This document shows, in pieces, positions 45,825 to 58,410 of a DNA stretch of 64,000 bases. This stretch comes from Haberlea rhodopensis. Its lineage: Eukaryota > Streptophyta > Magnoliopsida > Lamiales > Gesneriaceae. The stretch is taken from the NCBI GenBank assembly GCA_907163345.1, contig CAJQUN010000009.1:248001-312000 (forward strand), given 5' to 3'. The notes beneath the pieces were generated by a model. The model ran no database searches, was not told the DNA's origin, and saw only the letters and a program-made list of their open reading frames with translations. Made by a program: the position numbers and the translations under genes. Position 1 is the first letter of the stretch; each line of letters begins with the position of its first letter.

Positions 45825-47095
45825 AATTAAAAATCTAGTGCACCACAAGATTAAAAAATAGATCACTACAAAGTTAAAAAAACAGTACACCACAAAGTTA
45901 ACAAAATCATGCACTACAAGGTCAAAAAATAGTGCACCACAAGCTCAAAAAACAACACAAAGGTTAAAAATCAATTCTAGAAAATCGTGCACCACAATGT
46001 TAAAAAATCGTGCATGCATCAACCTAAAGCAATTTCATGAGTGCATCAACCTAAAGAAATTCAATTTCAATTCAATTTCAGCCTAAATCGTGCGTGCATC
46101 AACCAAATTCAATTTCAGCCTAAATCGTGTGTGCATCAACCTAAAAGTGGACATTAGATGCACATTGTGCACTAAAATTGGACATTGGGTGCATAAAAAT
46201 TAGACATTGGATGCACTAAAATTGGACGTTGGTGCACTAAAATTGGATATTATATGCACTAAAATTGGCCGTTGGTGCACTATCTAAAATTGGACATTTG
46301 TGCACTAAAATTGGACATTAGATGTACTAAAATTGTACATTGATGCACGATTTTTTAGACATTGGTGCACGTTTTTTTGTACATTGATGCATGATTTTTT
46401 TGTGCGTTGGTGCATGATTTTTTTGTGCGTTGGTGCATGATTTTTTTGTGCATTCACATTTTTTGTACATTGATGCATGATTTTGTGCACATTGGATGCA
46501 CTATAGTTGGATATTTGATGCACTAAAATTGGATATTAATGCACTAAAATTGAACATTTGATGTACTAAGATTGGACATTGGTGCACTAAAATTGGACAT
46601 ACGATGCACGCAATTTTACATTTGATTCACTAAAATTGGACATTTGTGCACTAAAATTGGATGTGCACTGAAATTGGACATTGGTGCACTAAAAATGACA
46701 TTGGATGCACTAAAATTGGACATTGGATACACTAAAATTGGACATTGATGCACGATTTTTTGTACATTGGTGCACGATTTTTGTGCATTGGTACATGATT
46801 TTTTGTTCATTGATGCACGCTTTTTTGTGCATTGGTGCACAATTTTTTGTTCATTGATGCACTATTTTTTTGTACATTGGTCCACGTTTTTGGTATATTG
46901 GTGCACTAAAATTAGACATTCGATTCACGCAATTTTACATTTAGTTCACTAAAATTGGACATTCATGCACTAAAAATGGATATTGGATGAACTAAAATTG
47001 GATATTAGATGCACTAAAATTGGACAGTGGTGCAAATTTTTTAGCACAATGGTGCACATTTTTTTAATAGGGTGCACGATTTTTGGTGCACTTGA
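45825..47095. repeat. About 22-bp TGCAC-centred repeat array, left part
   Basis: Dozens of degenerate units. At 45840-46010 they read 'gtgcaccacaa.gttaaaaaa'. From 46140 onward they read TGCACTAAAATTGGACATTG or TGCACGATTTTTTGTACATT. The array continues at 55911 after the chromovirus insertion; the outer units there are the reverse complement of those at 45840-46010. Frames with Met-His-Gln-Cys-Thr repeats are by-products. This is not a CRISPR array: spacers are not distinct and the host is a plant nucleus. Confidence 0.85.
47091..47095. repeat. Target-site duplication CTTGA, left copy
   Basis: CTTGA precedes the LTR start TGTGATATCC and is repeated at 55911-55915 after the right LTR. Confidence 0.95.
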
Positions 47096-49149
47096 TGTGA
47101 TATCCCTGAAATGATTAATTACAATCTGGTGCATTAATTGTGATTATATGATTAATTATGGTAGTAATTAATTATGTGTTGGAATTATTATGTGGAAATG
47201 CTTAGTCACATGTTAGAGTGACCTGGGATAGCATTTCAGGGTGCATGTTGGGTATGTGGGGAATTATTGTTGGAAGCATGATTTATTTGCCTTGGTTAGC
47301 AATTAATTAGAAATCATGTGTTTAATTGATATTTTGGTGCATTTGGTTTAATGCTTTGGAAAATATCATGTTGGGGTGTTTTATACACCATGGAGTTATT
47401 TTGGTATGCTTTTAATTAATTAAAACCAACACCCTTTTTACCCCAACCCCACTCAATACACTCACTCTTACTTTACCAAAATCACCACCCAAACCCTTTC
47501 CCCCTTTCCATTTTCGAGTTGGAGCAAAAAGGTGGGGAGAAAACCTTCCAAAAGTCTTGATTTGTGAAGTTTATTGGGTGATTTGAGGTCCCCAAGAGGT
47601 ATGGATGCCTCATTGTCATTTTTATTGTGTTTGGGTTAGTTTTGGAAGGGTTTTTAATGATTTTGAAATGGGTTTGTGTTGGATTGTTATGGTTTTGGTT
47701 AAGGGTTAGATTTATGTTTGTTTTGAGGTGTATTTTGGTGGTTTATGTTGATATTTATGTTGTTGGTTGGTTGGTTTAAGTATTGGGATGGATTGGAAGG
47801 TTTTGGTATGCAAAAATGGTGAAAAATCGCGAGTCTGTGCGAGGCGATCAACCGCCTGAAATGGGGCGATCGATCGCCGATGGGCAGTACCAAATTTGCG
47901 GGATAGGCGATCGATCGCCTGTTTTGAGGCGACCGATCGCCGAGAGACAGTGGCCAAACCAAAGGAATGGCGATCGATCGCCATGTTTGGGGCGACCGAT
48001 CGCCGCAGTGTAAATTTTGAGGCGACCGATCGCCTGGGTGAAGCGATCGATCGCCGCCAGTGGATTTTTGGGAAATGCTTTCTTTTGTCAAATTTTTGGT
48101 ATTTGGCTATTATTTGGCTTCTAATATGGGGTTGTGTGATTGTGTAGAACCATCCCAGGTAGCAACGCAACCGAGGAATTGAAGCCATATCAAATCCACT
48201 TTTGGAAAGGTACGTAGTGGACGTACGGGCACCCCAACGGTACATGTATCTTATATACTTATTGTTTATGCATTGTGGATGCAAGTATATATGTGGTATT
48301 GCATAGTGGATGCAAATACATGTTATGCATGATGTTTATAGATGCATATGATTATTGGTGCATATCCCATGAGTCGTGGTCATCCCTTGATGATTTTAAT
48401 GCTTGCCGCTATTTGGTTTGGTTCCGCTAAATGTGAAGCGAGGGGTGGGAGCGCCGCATGTCACATTTGAGCGTGGTTATCATATAGGGCGAGGAAACGG
48501 TATTTGCCGCTCAATGAGAGGCGAGGGGTGGGAGTCCCGCAGTCCATTGAAGCGAGGTTATCCTATGCCGCCTATATGTAAATAAGCGAGGGGCATTAAA
48601 ATACATTGTGATGGACAGACTAGGGATTGGTGATCAGTATTTGGTATTGATGAGCTGGTATATGTCATGACATGTTTAGACCATTAAAAATAATCTATTG
48701 ATTATACTCATGAGTTATGGTACAGGGACAACCAAACGGGAAGCGTTTGAAATGCATGGGGAAACAGGAAGTGTTTTATTATGATTATGCATTTACGCTT
48801 TATCTTCATATTGTGTTGAATATGAATGATTATTATTGCTCATGTTTGGGGGTTGTCCTTGTAGGTACATGTTTGGCATGATAGAAGGGCTAGACGGGTT
48901 GAGATGGTGAGCTTTTGAGGATGCTTTGGGACTTGAAGGACGGGATTATTTGGATAGTATCTACTCTAAGAGTAGTATAAAACTATAATTGAACATTCAT
49001 TGATTGGAATGTAATTAATCATTTTGGTAGTCCTTATTTTTTGGCATGTAATGCTTAAGCTCATAGACTCAACACGTTCTTTTATACTCTGATTATTTAT
49101 TTAGCTCTATTATGCCTTGATTCCGCACTTAAGGATTAGGGTCCTTACA
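47096..49149 (+). repeat. 5' LTR of the second chromovirus
   Basis: 2054 bp, TG...CA. It contains the eight-unit GGCGATCGATCGCC array (47843-48057) and a duplicated 'gcgaggggtgggag' motif about 84 bp apart near 48440-48530. Confidence 0.95.
47843..48057 (+). repeat. Eight-unit palindrome/hairpin array, left LTR
   Basis: Eight units of 14-16 bp, mostly GGCGATCGATCGCC or GGCGACCGATCGCC, spaced about 10-40 bp. The stem GGCGA/TCGCC is kept in units 2-7, while the central four bases vary as YCGA. Unit 1 and unit 8 are imperfect. The matching array in the right LTR is 54687-54902. Confidence 0.9.
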
Positions 49150-49153
49150 TTAG

Positions 49154-49165
49154 TGGTATCAGAGC
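49154..49165 (+). other. Primer-binding site, initiator tRNA-Met type
   Basis: TGGTATCAGAGC, four bases after the LTR end. Confidence 0.95.
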
Positions 49166-49362
49166 AGTGGTTAGAGAACCCGGGAACGAGTGAAGGGTAG
49201 CCTTAGCATGATAGGCTAGGTGCTTACATTTGAAGCATGTTTATGCATGTGGTGCATATTAATGTATATTTTGTTATACTAACATGCGTATTCTCATTCC
49301 TGTTATCTAACGGTACATTATATATACTGCTTTGGAATTGTTGTTAACATTTGTATTACAGC

Positions 49363-52300
49363 ATGGCTGCTAATGAGGAAGTTGGAGATATTGGTAGTGT
49401 GAATGCAAGCGTCGGTCAAGTGAACCCTCTACCTCCACCGGCCGTAGGCATGGAACCAGTGGTTCAGTTATTGCTACCGGGTGAGATTAGCTTGACTCAG
49501 TTTCTGTCTTATCATCCGCCCCGGTTTGAGGGGACAGAGTCCGGAGAAGAGGCTGAAGAGTGGTTGGAAAGACTTGAGCAGATCTTTGTATCGGCTCCTT
49601 GTGCTGTGACAGCTTGGCTGAGGCTGGCGGAGTTTCAATTAGCCAAGAAACCTCTGATGTGGTGGAGGAGCACAGTAATGGAAATGAGAGCACTGGGTGC
49701 TGTGATTGATTGGACGCTCTTCAGGACTAGGTTTCTGAACCGATACTTCTCCGCTGCGGCGAGACAGACAAAGGAGGACGAGTTCACAAGTCTGAAGCAG
49801 GGGAACATGACAGTGGCAGACTATGCCACACGGTACTCTTCATTGCTGAGGTACGTCCCCCACATTGCCACCAGTGGGCACGCTAAGATGAGGAACTTTA
49901 TGAAAGGGTTGCGACCGGAGCTCTATGACCGGGTTATTACTAATAACCCAACTTCTTTTGATGACGCTCTCACAAGAGCGGAGCTTGCTGAGCTAGGAGT
50001 GGGAGCTTACGCTATGCCACCACCAGTACCGCAACAGAGGCAGACCAATGATAGTTTGAGGCCTCGGGGTGAGCCATTTAAACCCCGTGGTGCCTCTTCA
50101 TCTTCGCGATATGGTGGAAAGAAACACTTTGGTCAGAAACAGGATGGCAAGAAGGGCAATTGGACGGCCAATCGAGGATCTTCACAAGGGGATAGGCCGG
50201 GAGAGCCTCGGTGCAACAGTTGTGGAGGGCCACATTCTTCAAACAAGTGTCCTGCATGTTATGTCTGTGGCAAGATGGGCCACATCGCTCGGTATTGCCC
50301 CACACGGGGAGGACAGTCAGAGTATCAGGGCAGCAGGCCGAGGTTTGAGGATAGGACAGTGCAGCAGAGGCAGCAGTTTGGGCCTCGACCATCGGGAGGT
50401 CAGACAGTAGGACCACCCCAGGGGCAGGTATATGCACTGACCAGGGAGCAGGCCCAGGCAGCCCCAGAGGAGGTGATCGCCGGTACGTTTCATTTATTTA
50501 CGTACCCTGCTTTTATTTTGATCGATACAGGTGCCTCCCATTCTTTTGTATCGGTGGGTTTTGTGGAAAGACACCATATGCGCGTCTTCTTTACCCACGC
50601 CTCTCCTTGTCTCGACACCCACTGGAAGAAATGTCGTTGCTGATCAGTTTATGGCAGACTGCCTCATTTATTTTGAGGGCAACGAGTTGAGATCAGACTT
50701 GATTGTGTTGGGTATGTCAGACTTCGACTGCATCTTGGGTATTGATGTTCTGAACAGATATCAGGCAGTGGTAGATTGCCGACAGAGGACAGTGAAGTTC
50801 AGACCTGAGTTGGGCAGTCAGTGGACCTTCTATGGCAACGGTTCTCGTGCGAAGATTCCGTTGATTTCAGCAATCAAGATGACTCAGTTGTTGGAACGTG
50901 GCCACACGGGCTATCTTATTTATGCCGTGGACACGTCTGGGAAGGATAAAGAACTAAGAGTTGAGGATGTACCAGTGGTAGCAGAGTTTGCTGATGTATT
51001 CCCCGAAGAGATCCCAGGATTCCCACCGGCTAGGGAAGTTGAGTTTGGGATAGAGTTGCTGCCAGGGACATCCGCTATCTCTCGTGCACCTTATAGGATG
51101 GCACCGGCAGAATTGAGGGAGTTGAAAGAACAGTTGCAGGATCTCTTGGACAAGGGATATATACGCCCGAGCGTGTCGCCATGGGGCGCACCAGTTCTCT
51201 TTGTGAAGAAGAAGGACGGTTCGATGCGGTTGTGTATCGATTACCGGCAACTGAATAAGGCTACAGTGAAGAACAAGTATCCTCTTCCAAGGATCGACGA
51301 TCTGTTTGATCAGTTGCAAGGTACCAGGGTGTATAGCAAGATTGATTTGAGATCCGGGTATCATCAGATTCGGGTCAGAGAGGAAGATGTGCAGAAGACA
51401 GCATTCCGGACCCGATATGGACATTATGAGTTCCTAGTGATGCCGTTCGGCGTGACGAATGCTCCAGCAGTCTTTATGAGTCTGATGAACAGAGTGTTTC
51501 AGCAGTATCTTGATCAGTTCGTCATTGTGTTTATTGACGATATTCTTATCTACTCCCGGAGCGAGGAGGAGCATGTGAAACACTTGAGGACAGTGCTTCA
51601 GATTCTCAGAGAGCATCAGTTATATGCTAAGCTCAGTAAGTGTGAATTTTGGCTAAGCAGTGTAGTGTTTGTGGGGCATGTCATATCGAGCAGCGGGATA
51701 TCTGTAGATCCCAAGAAGATTGAGGCTGTGATGGAGTGGGCTGCCCCCACTTCTGTGCCTGAGATCCGGAGTTTTCTGGGTTTGGCCGGGTATTATCGGC
51801 GCTTCGTCGAGGGCTTTTCGAAGATTGCCAAGCCGTTGACACAGTTGACCCAGAAGGGAGTGCCTTTCTTTTGGTCAGAAGCTTGTGAGGAGAGCTTCCA
51901 GGAATTAAAGCACCGGTTGACGACGGCGCCAGTGTTAGTGATCCCGACGGAGAACTCCAGATTTGTTCTGTATACTGACGCATCACTTCAGGGCCTTGGG
52001 TGTGTACTGATGCAAGATAAGCATGTGGTAGCTTATGCATCGAGGCAGTTGAAGCCGCATGAGACCAGATATCCAGTTCATGACTTGGAATTGGCGGCTA
52101 TCATCTTCGCCCTGAAGATCTGGAGACATTACTTATATGGGACTTCATTCACCATATACACGGATCACAAGAGCCTCAAATTTTTATTCACTCAGGCAGA
52201 GCTGAACATGAGGCATAGGAGGTGGATGGACCTACTCAAGGACTATGATTGCGAGATAGAGTACCATCCCGGGAAAGCCAATTTGACAGCAGACGCTTTG

Positions 52301-53904
52301 AGCCGGAAAGTGAGGAGTTCTGCTGAGGACGTCATTCATTTGTCTGCTATGATGACCTCCTATTGTCATTTGGGCTATGATTTTGACTTAGATGCATCGC
52401 CTGTGTATGTATCGACTTTGTTAGCCGAGCCAGACATCTATGAGAGCATCAGGAGAGCTCAGAAGTCAGATGATGAGGTTCAGAGGTGGTTATCTTTAGT
52501 ACATCTTGGTCAGCCAACGAAGTTCAGAGTGGCCGATGACGGGTCTTTGAGATTGGGTGACCGATGGGTGGTTCCGAGTACGCCGGAGTTGCGTAAAGGG
52601 ATCTTGGAGCGAGCTCACAGTAGCAGACTTAGCATCCACCCAGGCGGGAGAAGATGTACAGAGATCTGCGTGGTCAGTTTTGGTGGAAAAGGATGAAGTC
52701 TGATGTCGTCGCTTTTGTAAAGAGATGTTTGATCTGCCAGCAAGTTAAGGCAGAGAGGCAGAGACCTGGCGGCGAGTTGAGAAGCTTGGAGATACCGAAG
52801 TGGAAGTGGGAACACATTTCCATGGACTTCGTGACTCATTTGCCGAGGAGTGCTTCAGGCTTCGATGCTATTTGGGTGATTGTGGACAGATTGACTAAGG
52901 TAGCCCACTTCATTCCCTATAGCATGACTTTCGCATTCTTGAGGATGGCGCAGTTGTATATTAGAGATATGGTGAGATTGCATGGGATCCCCGTTTCCAT
53001 AGTGTCAGATCGAGATCCGCGATTCACATCTCATTTCTGGGAAGGCCTTCAGTCAGCCTTGGGAACTGAAGTCAGATTGAGTACTGCTTATCATCCTCAG
53101 ACGGATGGACAGACCGAGCGCACTATTCAGACGCTCGAGGACATGTTAAGAGCTTGTGTTTTGGAGTTCGATGCCTCTTGGCAGGATTCAGTGCCTTTGG
53201 TAGAGTTTTCGTATAACAATAGCTACCAGGCGAGTATTCAGATGGCTCCGTTTGAAGCTCTTTATGGCAGACGGTGTAGATCACCCTTGTGTTGGGATGA
53301 TTTGGACCGCAAATCGGTCGGAGGACCGGACTTGATCCGAGAGATGGAAGAAAAGATAAAGACGATAAGGCAGAAAATGAAAGCGGCTCAGGACAGACAG
53401 GCAGCATATGCGAATAAACGGCGGAGACCGTTGGAATTTCAGTTGGGAGATAAGGTCTTTTTGAAGATCTCGCCTTTCAGAGGCGTTGTACGATTTGGCA
53501 TGCGCGGGAAACTGTCTCCGAGGTATGTTGGACCGTACGAGATTTTGCAGCGCATTGGCACCTTAGCTTACCGACTGGCTTTGCCGCCTTCTTTATCTGG
53601 TATACATGATGTGTTTCATGTATCGATGCTGCGGAAGTATGAGCCGGATCCGTCGCATGTGTTACATCCTTCCGAAGTTCAGTTAGAATCAGATATATCT
53701 TATGTGGAACGGCCTGTCAGAATTCTGGATCGAGCAGACCGTAGACTTCGGAACAAAGTGATACCTATGATCAAGGTTCAGTGGGATCGCAGGGGTGTCG
53801 AGGAGGCTACGTGGGAGACGGAGCGGCATATGGTGCAGCACTACCCGGAACTATTCTCTGGTATGTGTTTATGTTTAATTTCCTTTTGGGGTAAGTGCAT
53901 GTGA
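49363..53904 (+). pseudogene. gag-pol: Chromovirus gag-pol polyprotein with two frameshifts
   Basis: ATG at 49363 (MAANEEVGDIG) starts gag, with the core around FRTRFLNRYFSAAARQ and a CCHC knuckle CYVCGKMGHIARYC. Protease ILIDTGASHSF follows, and a net +1 shift near 50585-50600 moves the frame. The second frame carries reverse transcriptase (LDQFVIVFIDDILIYS) and RNase H (YTDASLQGLG). Near 52650 a one-base loss moves the frame again. The third frame carries the integrase finger (CLICQQVKAERQRPGG), core (IVDRLTKVAHFIP, IVSDRDPRF, TAYHPQTDGQTERT) and a chromodomain-like end (VIPMIKVQWDRRGVEEATWE). It stops at 53904. All domains are present and only these two breaks are visible; no nonsense codons interrupt it. 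There is no extra ORF before gag. Confidence 0.93.
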
Positions 53905-53938
53905 TTTCGAGGACGAAATCTTATAAGTAGGGGAGTAA

Positions 53939-55910
53939 TGTGATATCCCTGAAATGATTAATTGCAATCTGGTGCATTAATTGTGATTATATGATTAATT
54001 ATGGTAGTAATTAATTATGTGTTGGAATTATTATGTGGAAATGCTTAGTCACATGTTAGAGTGACCTGGGATAGCATTTCAGGGTGCATGTTGGGTATGT
54101 GGGGAATTATTGTTGGAAGCATGATTTATTTGCCTTGGTTAGCAATTAATTAGAAATCATGTGTTTAATTGATATTTTGGTGCATTTGGTTTAATGCGTT
54201 GGAAAATATCATGTTGGGGTGTTTTATACACCATGGAGTTATTTTGGTATGCTTTTAATTAATTAAAACCAACACCCTTTTTACCCCAACCCCACTCAAT
54301 ACACTATCACTCTTACTTTACCAAAATCACCACCCAAACCCTTTCCCCCTTTCCATTTTCGAGTTGGAGCAAAAAGGTGGGGAGAAAACCTTCCAAAAGT
54401 CTTGATTTGTGAAGTTTATTGGGTGATTTGAGGTCCCCAAGAGGTATGGATGCCTCATTGTCATTTTTATTGTGTTTGGGTTAGTTTTGGAAGGGTTTTT
54501 AATGATTTTGAAATGGGTTTGTGTTGGATTGTTATGGTTTTGGTTAAGGGTTAGATTTATGTTTGTTTTGAGGTGTATTTTGGTGGTTTATGTTGATATT
54601 TATGTTGTTGGTTGGTTGGTTTAAGTATTGGGATGGATTGGAAGGTTTTGGTATGCAAAAATGGTGAAAAATCGTGAGTCTGTGCGAGGCGATCGACCGC
54701 CTGAAATGGGGCGATCGATCGCCGATGGGCAGTACCAAATTTGCGGGATAGGCGATCGATCGCCTGTTTTGAGGCGACCGATCGCCGAGAGACAGTGGCC
54801 AAACCAAAGGAATGGCGATCGATCGCCATGTTTGGGGCGACCGATCGCCGCAGTGTAAATTTTGAGGCGACCGATCGCCTGGGTGAAGCGATCGATCGCC
54901 GCCAGTGGATTTTTGGGAAATGCTTTCTTTTGTCAAATTTTTGGTATTTGGCTATTATTTGGCTTCTAATATGGGGTTGTGTGATTGTGTAGAACCATCC
55001 CAGGTAGCAACGCAACCGAGGAATTGAAGCCATATCAAATCCACTTTTGGAAAGGTACGTAGTGGACGTACGGGCACCCCAACGGTACATGTATCTTATA
55101 TACTTATTGTTTATGCATTGTGGATGCAAATATATATGTGGTATTGCATAGTGGATGCAAATACATGTTATGCATGATGTTTATAGATGCATATGATTAT
55201 TGGTGCATATCCCATGAGTCGTGGTCATCCCTTGATGATTTTAATGCTTGCCGCTATTTGGTTTGGTTCCGCTAAATGTGAAGCGATGGGTGGGAGTCCC
55301 GCAGTCCATTGAAGCGAGGTTATCCTATGCCGCCTATATGTAAATAAGCGAGGGGCATTAAAATACATTGTGATGGACAGACTAGGGATTGGTGATCAGT
55401 ATTTGGTATTGATGAGCTGGTATATGTCATGACATGTTTAGACCATTAAAAATAATCTATTGATTATACTCATGAGTTATGGTACAGGGACAACCAAACG
55501 GGAAGCGTTTGAAATGCATGGGGAAACAGGAAGTGTTTTATTATGATTATGCATTTACGCTTTATCTTCATATTGTGTTGAATATGAATGATTATTATTG
55601 CTCATGTTTGGGGTTGTCCTTGTAGGTACATGTTTGGCATGATAGAAGGGCTAGACGGGTTGAGATGGTGAGCTTTTGAGGATGCTTTGGGACTTGAAGG
55701 ACAGGATTATTTGGATAGTATCTACTCTAAGAGTAGTATAAAACTATAATTGAACATTCATTGATTGGAATGTAATTAATCCTTTTGGTAGTCCTTATTT
55801 TTTGGCATGTAATGCTTAAGCTCATAGACTCAACACGTTCTTTTATACTCTGATTATTTATTTAGCTCTATTATGCCTTGATTCCGCACTTAAGGATTAG
55901 GGTCCTTACA
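53939..55910 (+). repeat. 3' LTR of the second chromovirus
   Basis: 1972 bp. It lacks 84 bp found in the left LTR, between two copies of 'gcgaggggtgggag', and has a 3-bp insertion near 54305. The hairpin array is at 54687-54902. Confidence 0.95.
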
Positions 55911-56375
55911 CTTGATTTTTGTAATGGGGGTGCATGATTTTTAACATTGTGGTGCATGATTTTTTAACATGTTGCTGCACGATTTTATTTTAATGGGGTG
56001 CACAATTTTTGTCAGAGTGGTCCACTTGATTTTTTAACCTTTGGTGCGAGATTTTAAGCTTATGGTGCAATATTTTTTAAACTTGTAGTGCACGATTTTT
56101 TAACCATGTGCTGCACATTTTTTTAATCATGAGCGTGCATCAACCTAAAATTGGACATTGATGCACTAAAAATGGACATTGGATATACTAACATTGAACA
56201 TGGGTGCACAAAAATTGAACATTGGATTCACTGATGCACTAAATTTGGACATTGGATGCACTGCATTTGGTTTTGGTGCACGATGTTGGCATATGGTTCA
56301 CAAATTTTTTTTTGCATGTGGTGCACAATTTTTTTTGCCTGTGATGCACGATTTTTTTGGTCTGTGGGTGCACGT
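55911..56375. repeat. Short-repeat array, right part
   Basis: Units such as 'ggtgcatgattttttaac' and 'gtgcacgattttttaacc' at 55925-56110 are reverse complements of the units at 45840-46010. They are followed by TGCACTAAAATTGGACAT-type units to about 56300. The last recognisable unit is near 56370. The first five bases are the right CTTGA target-site copy. Confidence 0.8.
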
Positions 56376-58262
56376 GCTACAATAACTGTGCGCGGGTTAT
56401 TAATGTCATTTCAACAAGAAATAGACCTAAGTAAATTGATTTTTTTGTAGACTAGATTGAATTATTGTTCGCTAAGTACTACCGGCTTGTAAGTGCCCCT
56501 AAATTTTGCATTACATGTTGATACCCTCGTACTCATTTTATTGGCCTGGTAAAGAGCATTAAACCACACAAAAACCTCACAAAACATGATTTTTTACATG
56601 CTACAACCTTATTTTATGTTTGCTTCATTTACCTCACGAACTTTAATGTGTTCCGGAAATGTATGCATATTGTGTAAAAATATTATATCTTTGTCGCATT
56701 TTCACACCGATTTTAAAAAAAAAAGGACAACAGAATATATAAAATGAAAATAAAAAACATATAAATCCAAATAAAAAATGTGAAAAAACTTGTAAAATAT
56801 TAATAGGTTATTTTATTCAATAAATTAATCTTTATATTTTTATTGACTTTACGATCATGAGAGTAAAGCAATTAGACAAACTCGTTTGATGTTAGTAAGA
56901 TTGCTTGAAAATGGGTGAGACCACAATATTAATATTCCATCAGGGACCTTTACTTTTTCTCTCTCAAGTTGGAATCGTTTCGTTTTTTGGACATGAGTTT
57001 CATTTAATGAATTTATAAATCTCGAATCTATAAGAAAACCTTTTCCAAACAAAAAATTTCAAGAATGAAACTTGAATTCCCTACCGCATCCACCACAAGC
57101 TATATTTCTACCGGGGAAAGTATCCCCGAATTTCTGTTTCCGGGTTGGATCGGTAACAAATCGGGTATGTAGGCACGAGCTCTTTTATATGTCTTGGCCT
57201 TGGAGATTCTCGTCGAGTTTCCTTCAAATCTCAATTTGGTTTGACCCGATTTGAGCCGGGTACATACAATTCAGTTTAGGTCGGGGTATATTGTGATACA
57301 CCTACATGTACAATAGGTGTATTTAACATAATAATACACATTTATCATAAATAAAAAGAGCGGTTCTATCACCAAGAAATAGGGGTCTCAAAACAAGATG
57401 TCAAATAATTCTGGTATTAATCATATAAATATAGTACCGGAATGACAATTAGGATCCGTACAGGGTGTTGAAAATATCCGATGACATATCTACCATTGTA
57501 GCCACCAACAAGGTGCCGCTTACGATCCCAATTTGTACATATAGGTGTATTTTTTTGCTGTGGTGTCACAGTGGCGGTGTTTTTACTGCTGCAGTTTTCG
57601 GCAATCCAGTCGGGAACGCACTTTTTGGGACTCGGGACCTCAGGTAGGTGAAAAGATGTCCTAGGCCCGATTGATTCGGGTATTGAGCCGGAAATTAGGG
57701 CTTCGAGTCTTGCTGATGAAACTAGAAAAAATGTGATTAACTTTTTGTAGTTGAAACCTAAATATTTTGGTTTTACAGTATATTAGAATGTCATCAATCA
57801 TTAAAGTTCCAGTCCAGAAAACATGCATGCCATGTCCAACCTTTTGTCTACTGGACAATATGAATAAAATAGTGCGGCTTATAAGTTTAATTTAAAAGGA
57901 GTTAATGGACGGCACGATATTTTTGTTTAAGCGTTAAGGGAACATGGTTTGTCCAAATCATATATTTTACACAACATGGACAGCACACAATCCCCTCCAT
58001 CTTCACATGGGGATAAGTCGTCTCTAGAATTAAGGAATATTTTAGACATACGATAATTCTTTTTAAGAACAGCAGCAATTTTTTCAAAAATTGAAATTTG
58101 CCCCTTGAATCAATCCCCTTTATTGAGTTTAGTCTCTCTGTCCAAATCTTGGACCTGTCCAGTGTATTTTATTTGTTGGGTGACGGAAAGGAAATTTTAC
58201 CAGATGTTTCTGATATACTGTGTATAATTCTTCTTGAAACATATAATCGAAGGCGGGCGCAG
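56376..58262. other. AT-rich spacer, no gene recognised
   Basis: Only short frames and A/T tracts. The part 57060-57300 is less AT-rich but shows no recognisable protein or RNA. Confidence 0.5.
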
Positions 58263-58410
58263 TTTGTTTGATGATGCACTTAAGGGCAGTGCCCTTAGGG
58301 GCATCATTACCGTTCATTTGAAATCTTTTTTTTTAAAAGAAAAAAAGATTATATATGGATGATGGATAATGCCCCTAAGGGCAGTGCCCTTTAGGGCAGC
58401 AACAAACAAA
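58263..58410. mobile_element. Small MITE with ~50-bp inverted ends
   Basis: Left end 'tttgtttgatgatgc...' and right end '...gcagcaacaaacaaa' are inverse complements. The inner part GGGCAGTGCCCTTAGGGGCA is mirrored by TGCCCCTAAGGGCAGTGCCC. The whole 148 bp folds into one hairpin with an A/T loop. There is no coding potential. Confidence 0.75.

Larger units (their letters stand above)
47096..55910 (+). mobile_element. Full-length Tekay/Del-type chromovirus inserted in the short-repeat array
   Basis: An 8815-bp element. 5' LTR 47096-49149, PBS 49154-49165, gag-pol 49363-53904 (two frameshifts), purine tract AAGTAGGGGAG (53925-53935) and 3' LTR 53939-55910; TSD CTTGA. TTTCGAGGACGAAAT precedes the purine tract, as in the first chromovirus. 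Chromodomain-like residues end the polyprotein. LTRs differ by about ten substitutions or small indels and one 84-bp deletion, so the insertion is young. Confidence 0.96.

Noticed and set aside
45825..47095. CRISPR-like regular repeats
   Set aside because: Units are degenerate, spacers are not unique, no cas genes exist, and the context is a plant nuclear genome.
47712..48284. 190-codon frame rich in Arg-Arg-Ser-Ile-Ala, also at 54557-55129
   Set aside because: It is the reverse strand of the LTR hairpin array; it is duplicated only because LTRs are duplicated.
50560..52660. Programmed frameshifting in the second chromovirus
   Set aside because: Shifts lie inside protease and before the integrase finger, not at a gag-pol border, and go in opposite directions; simple indels explain them.
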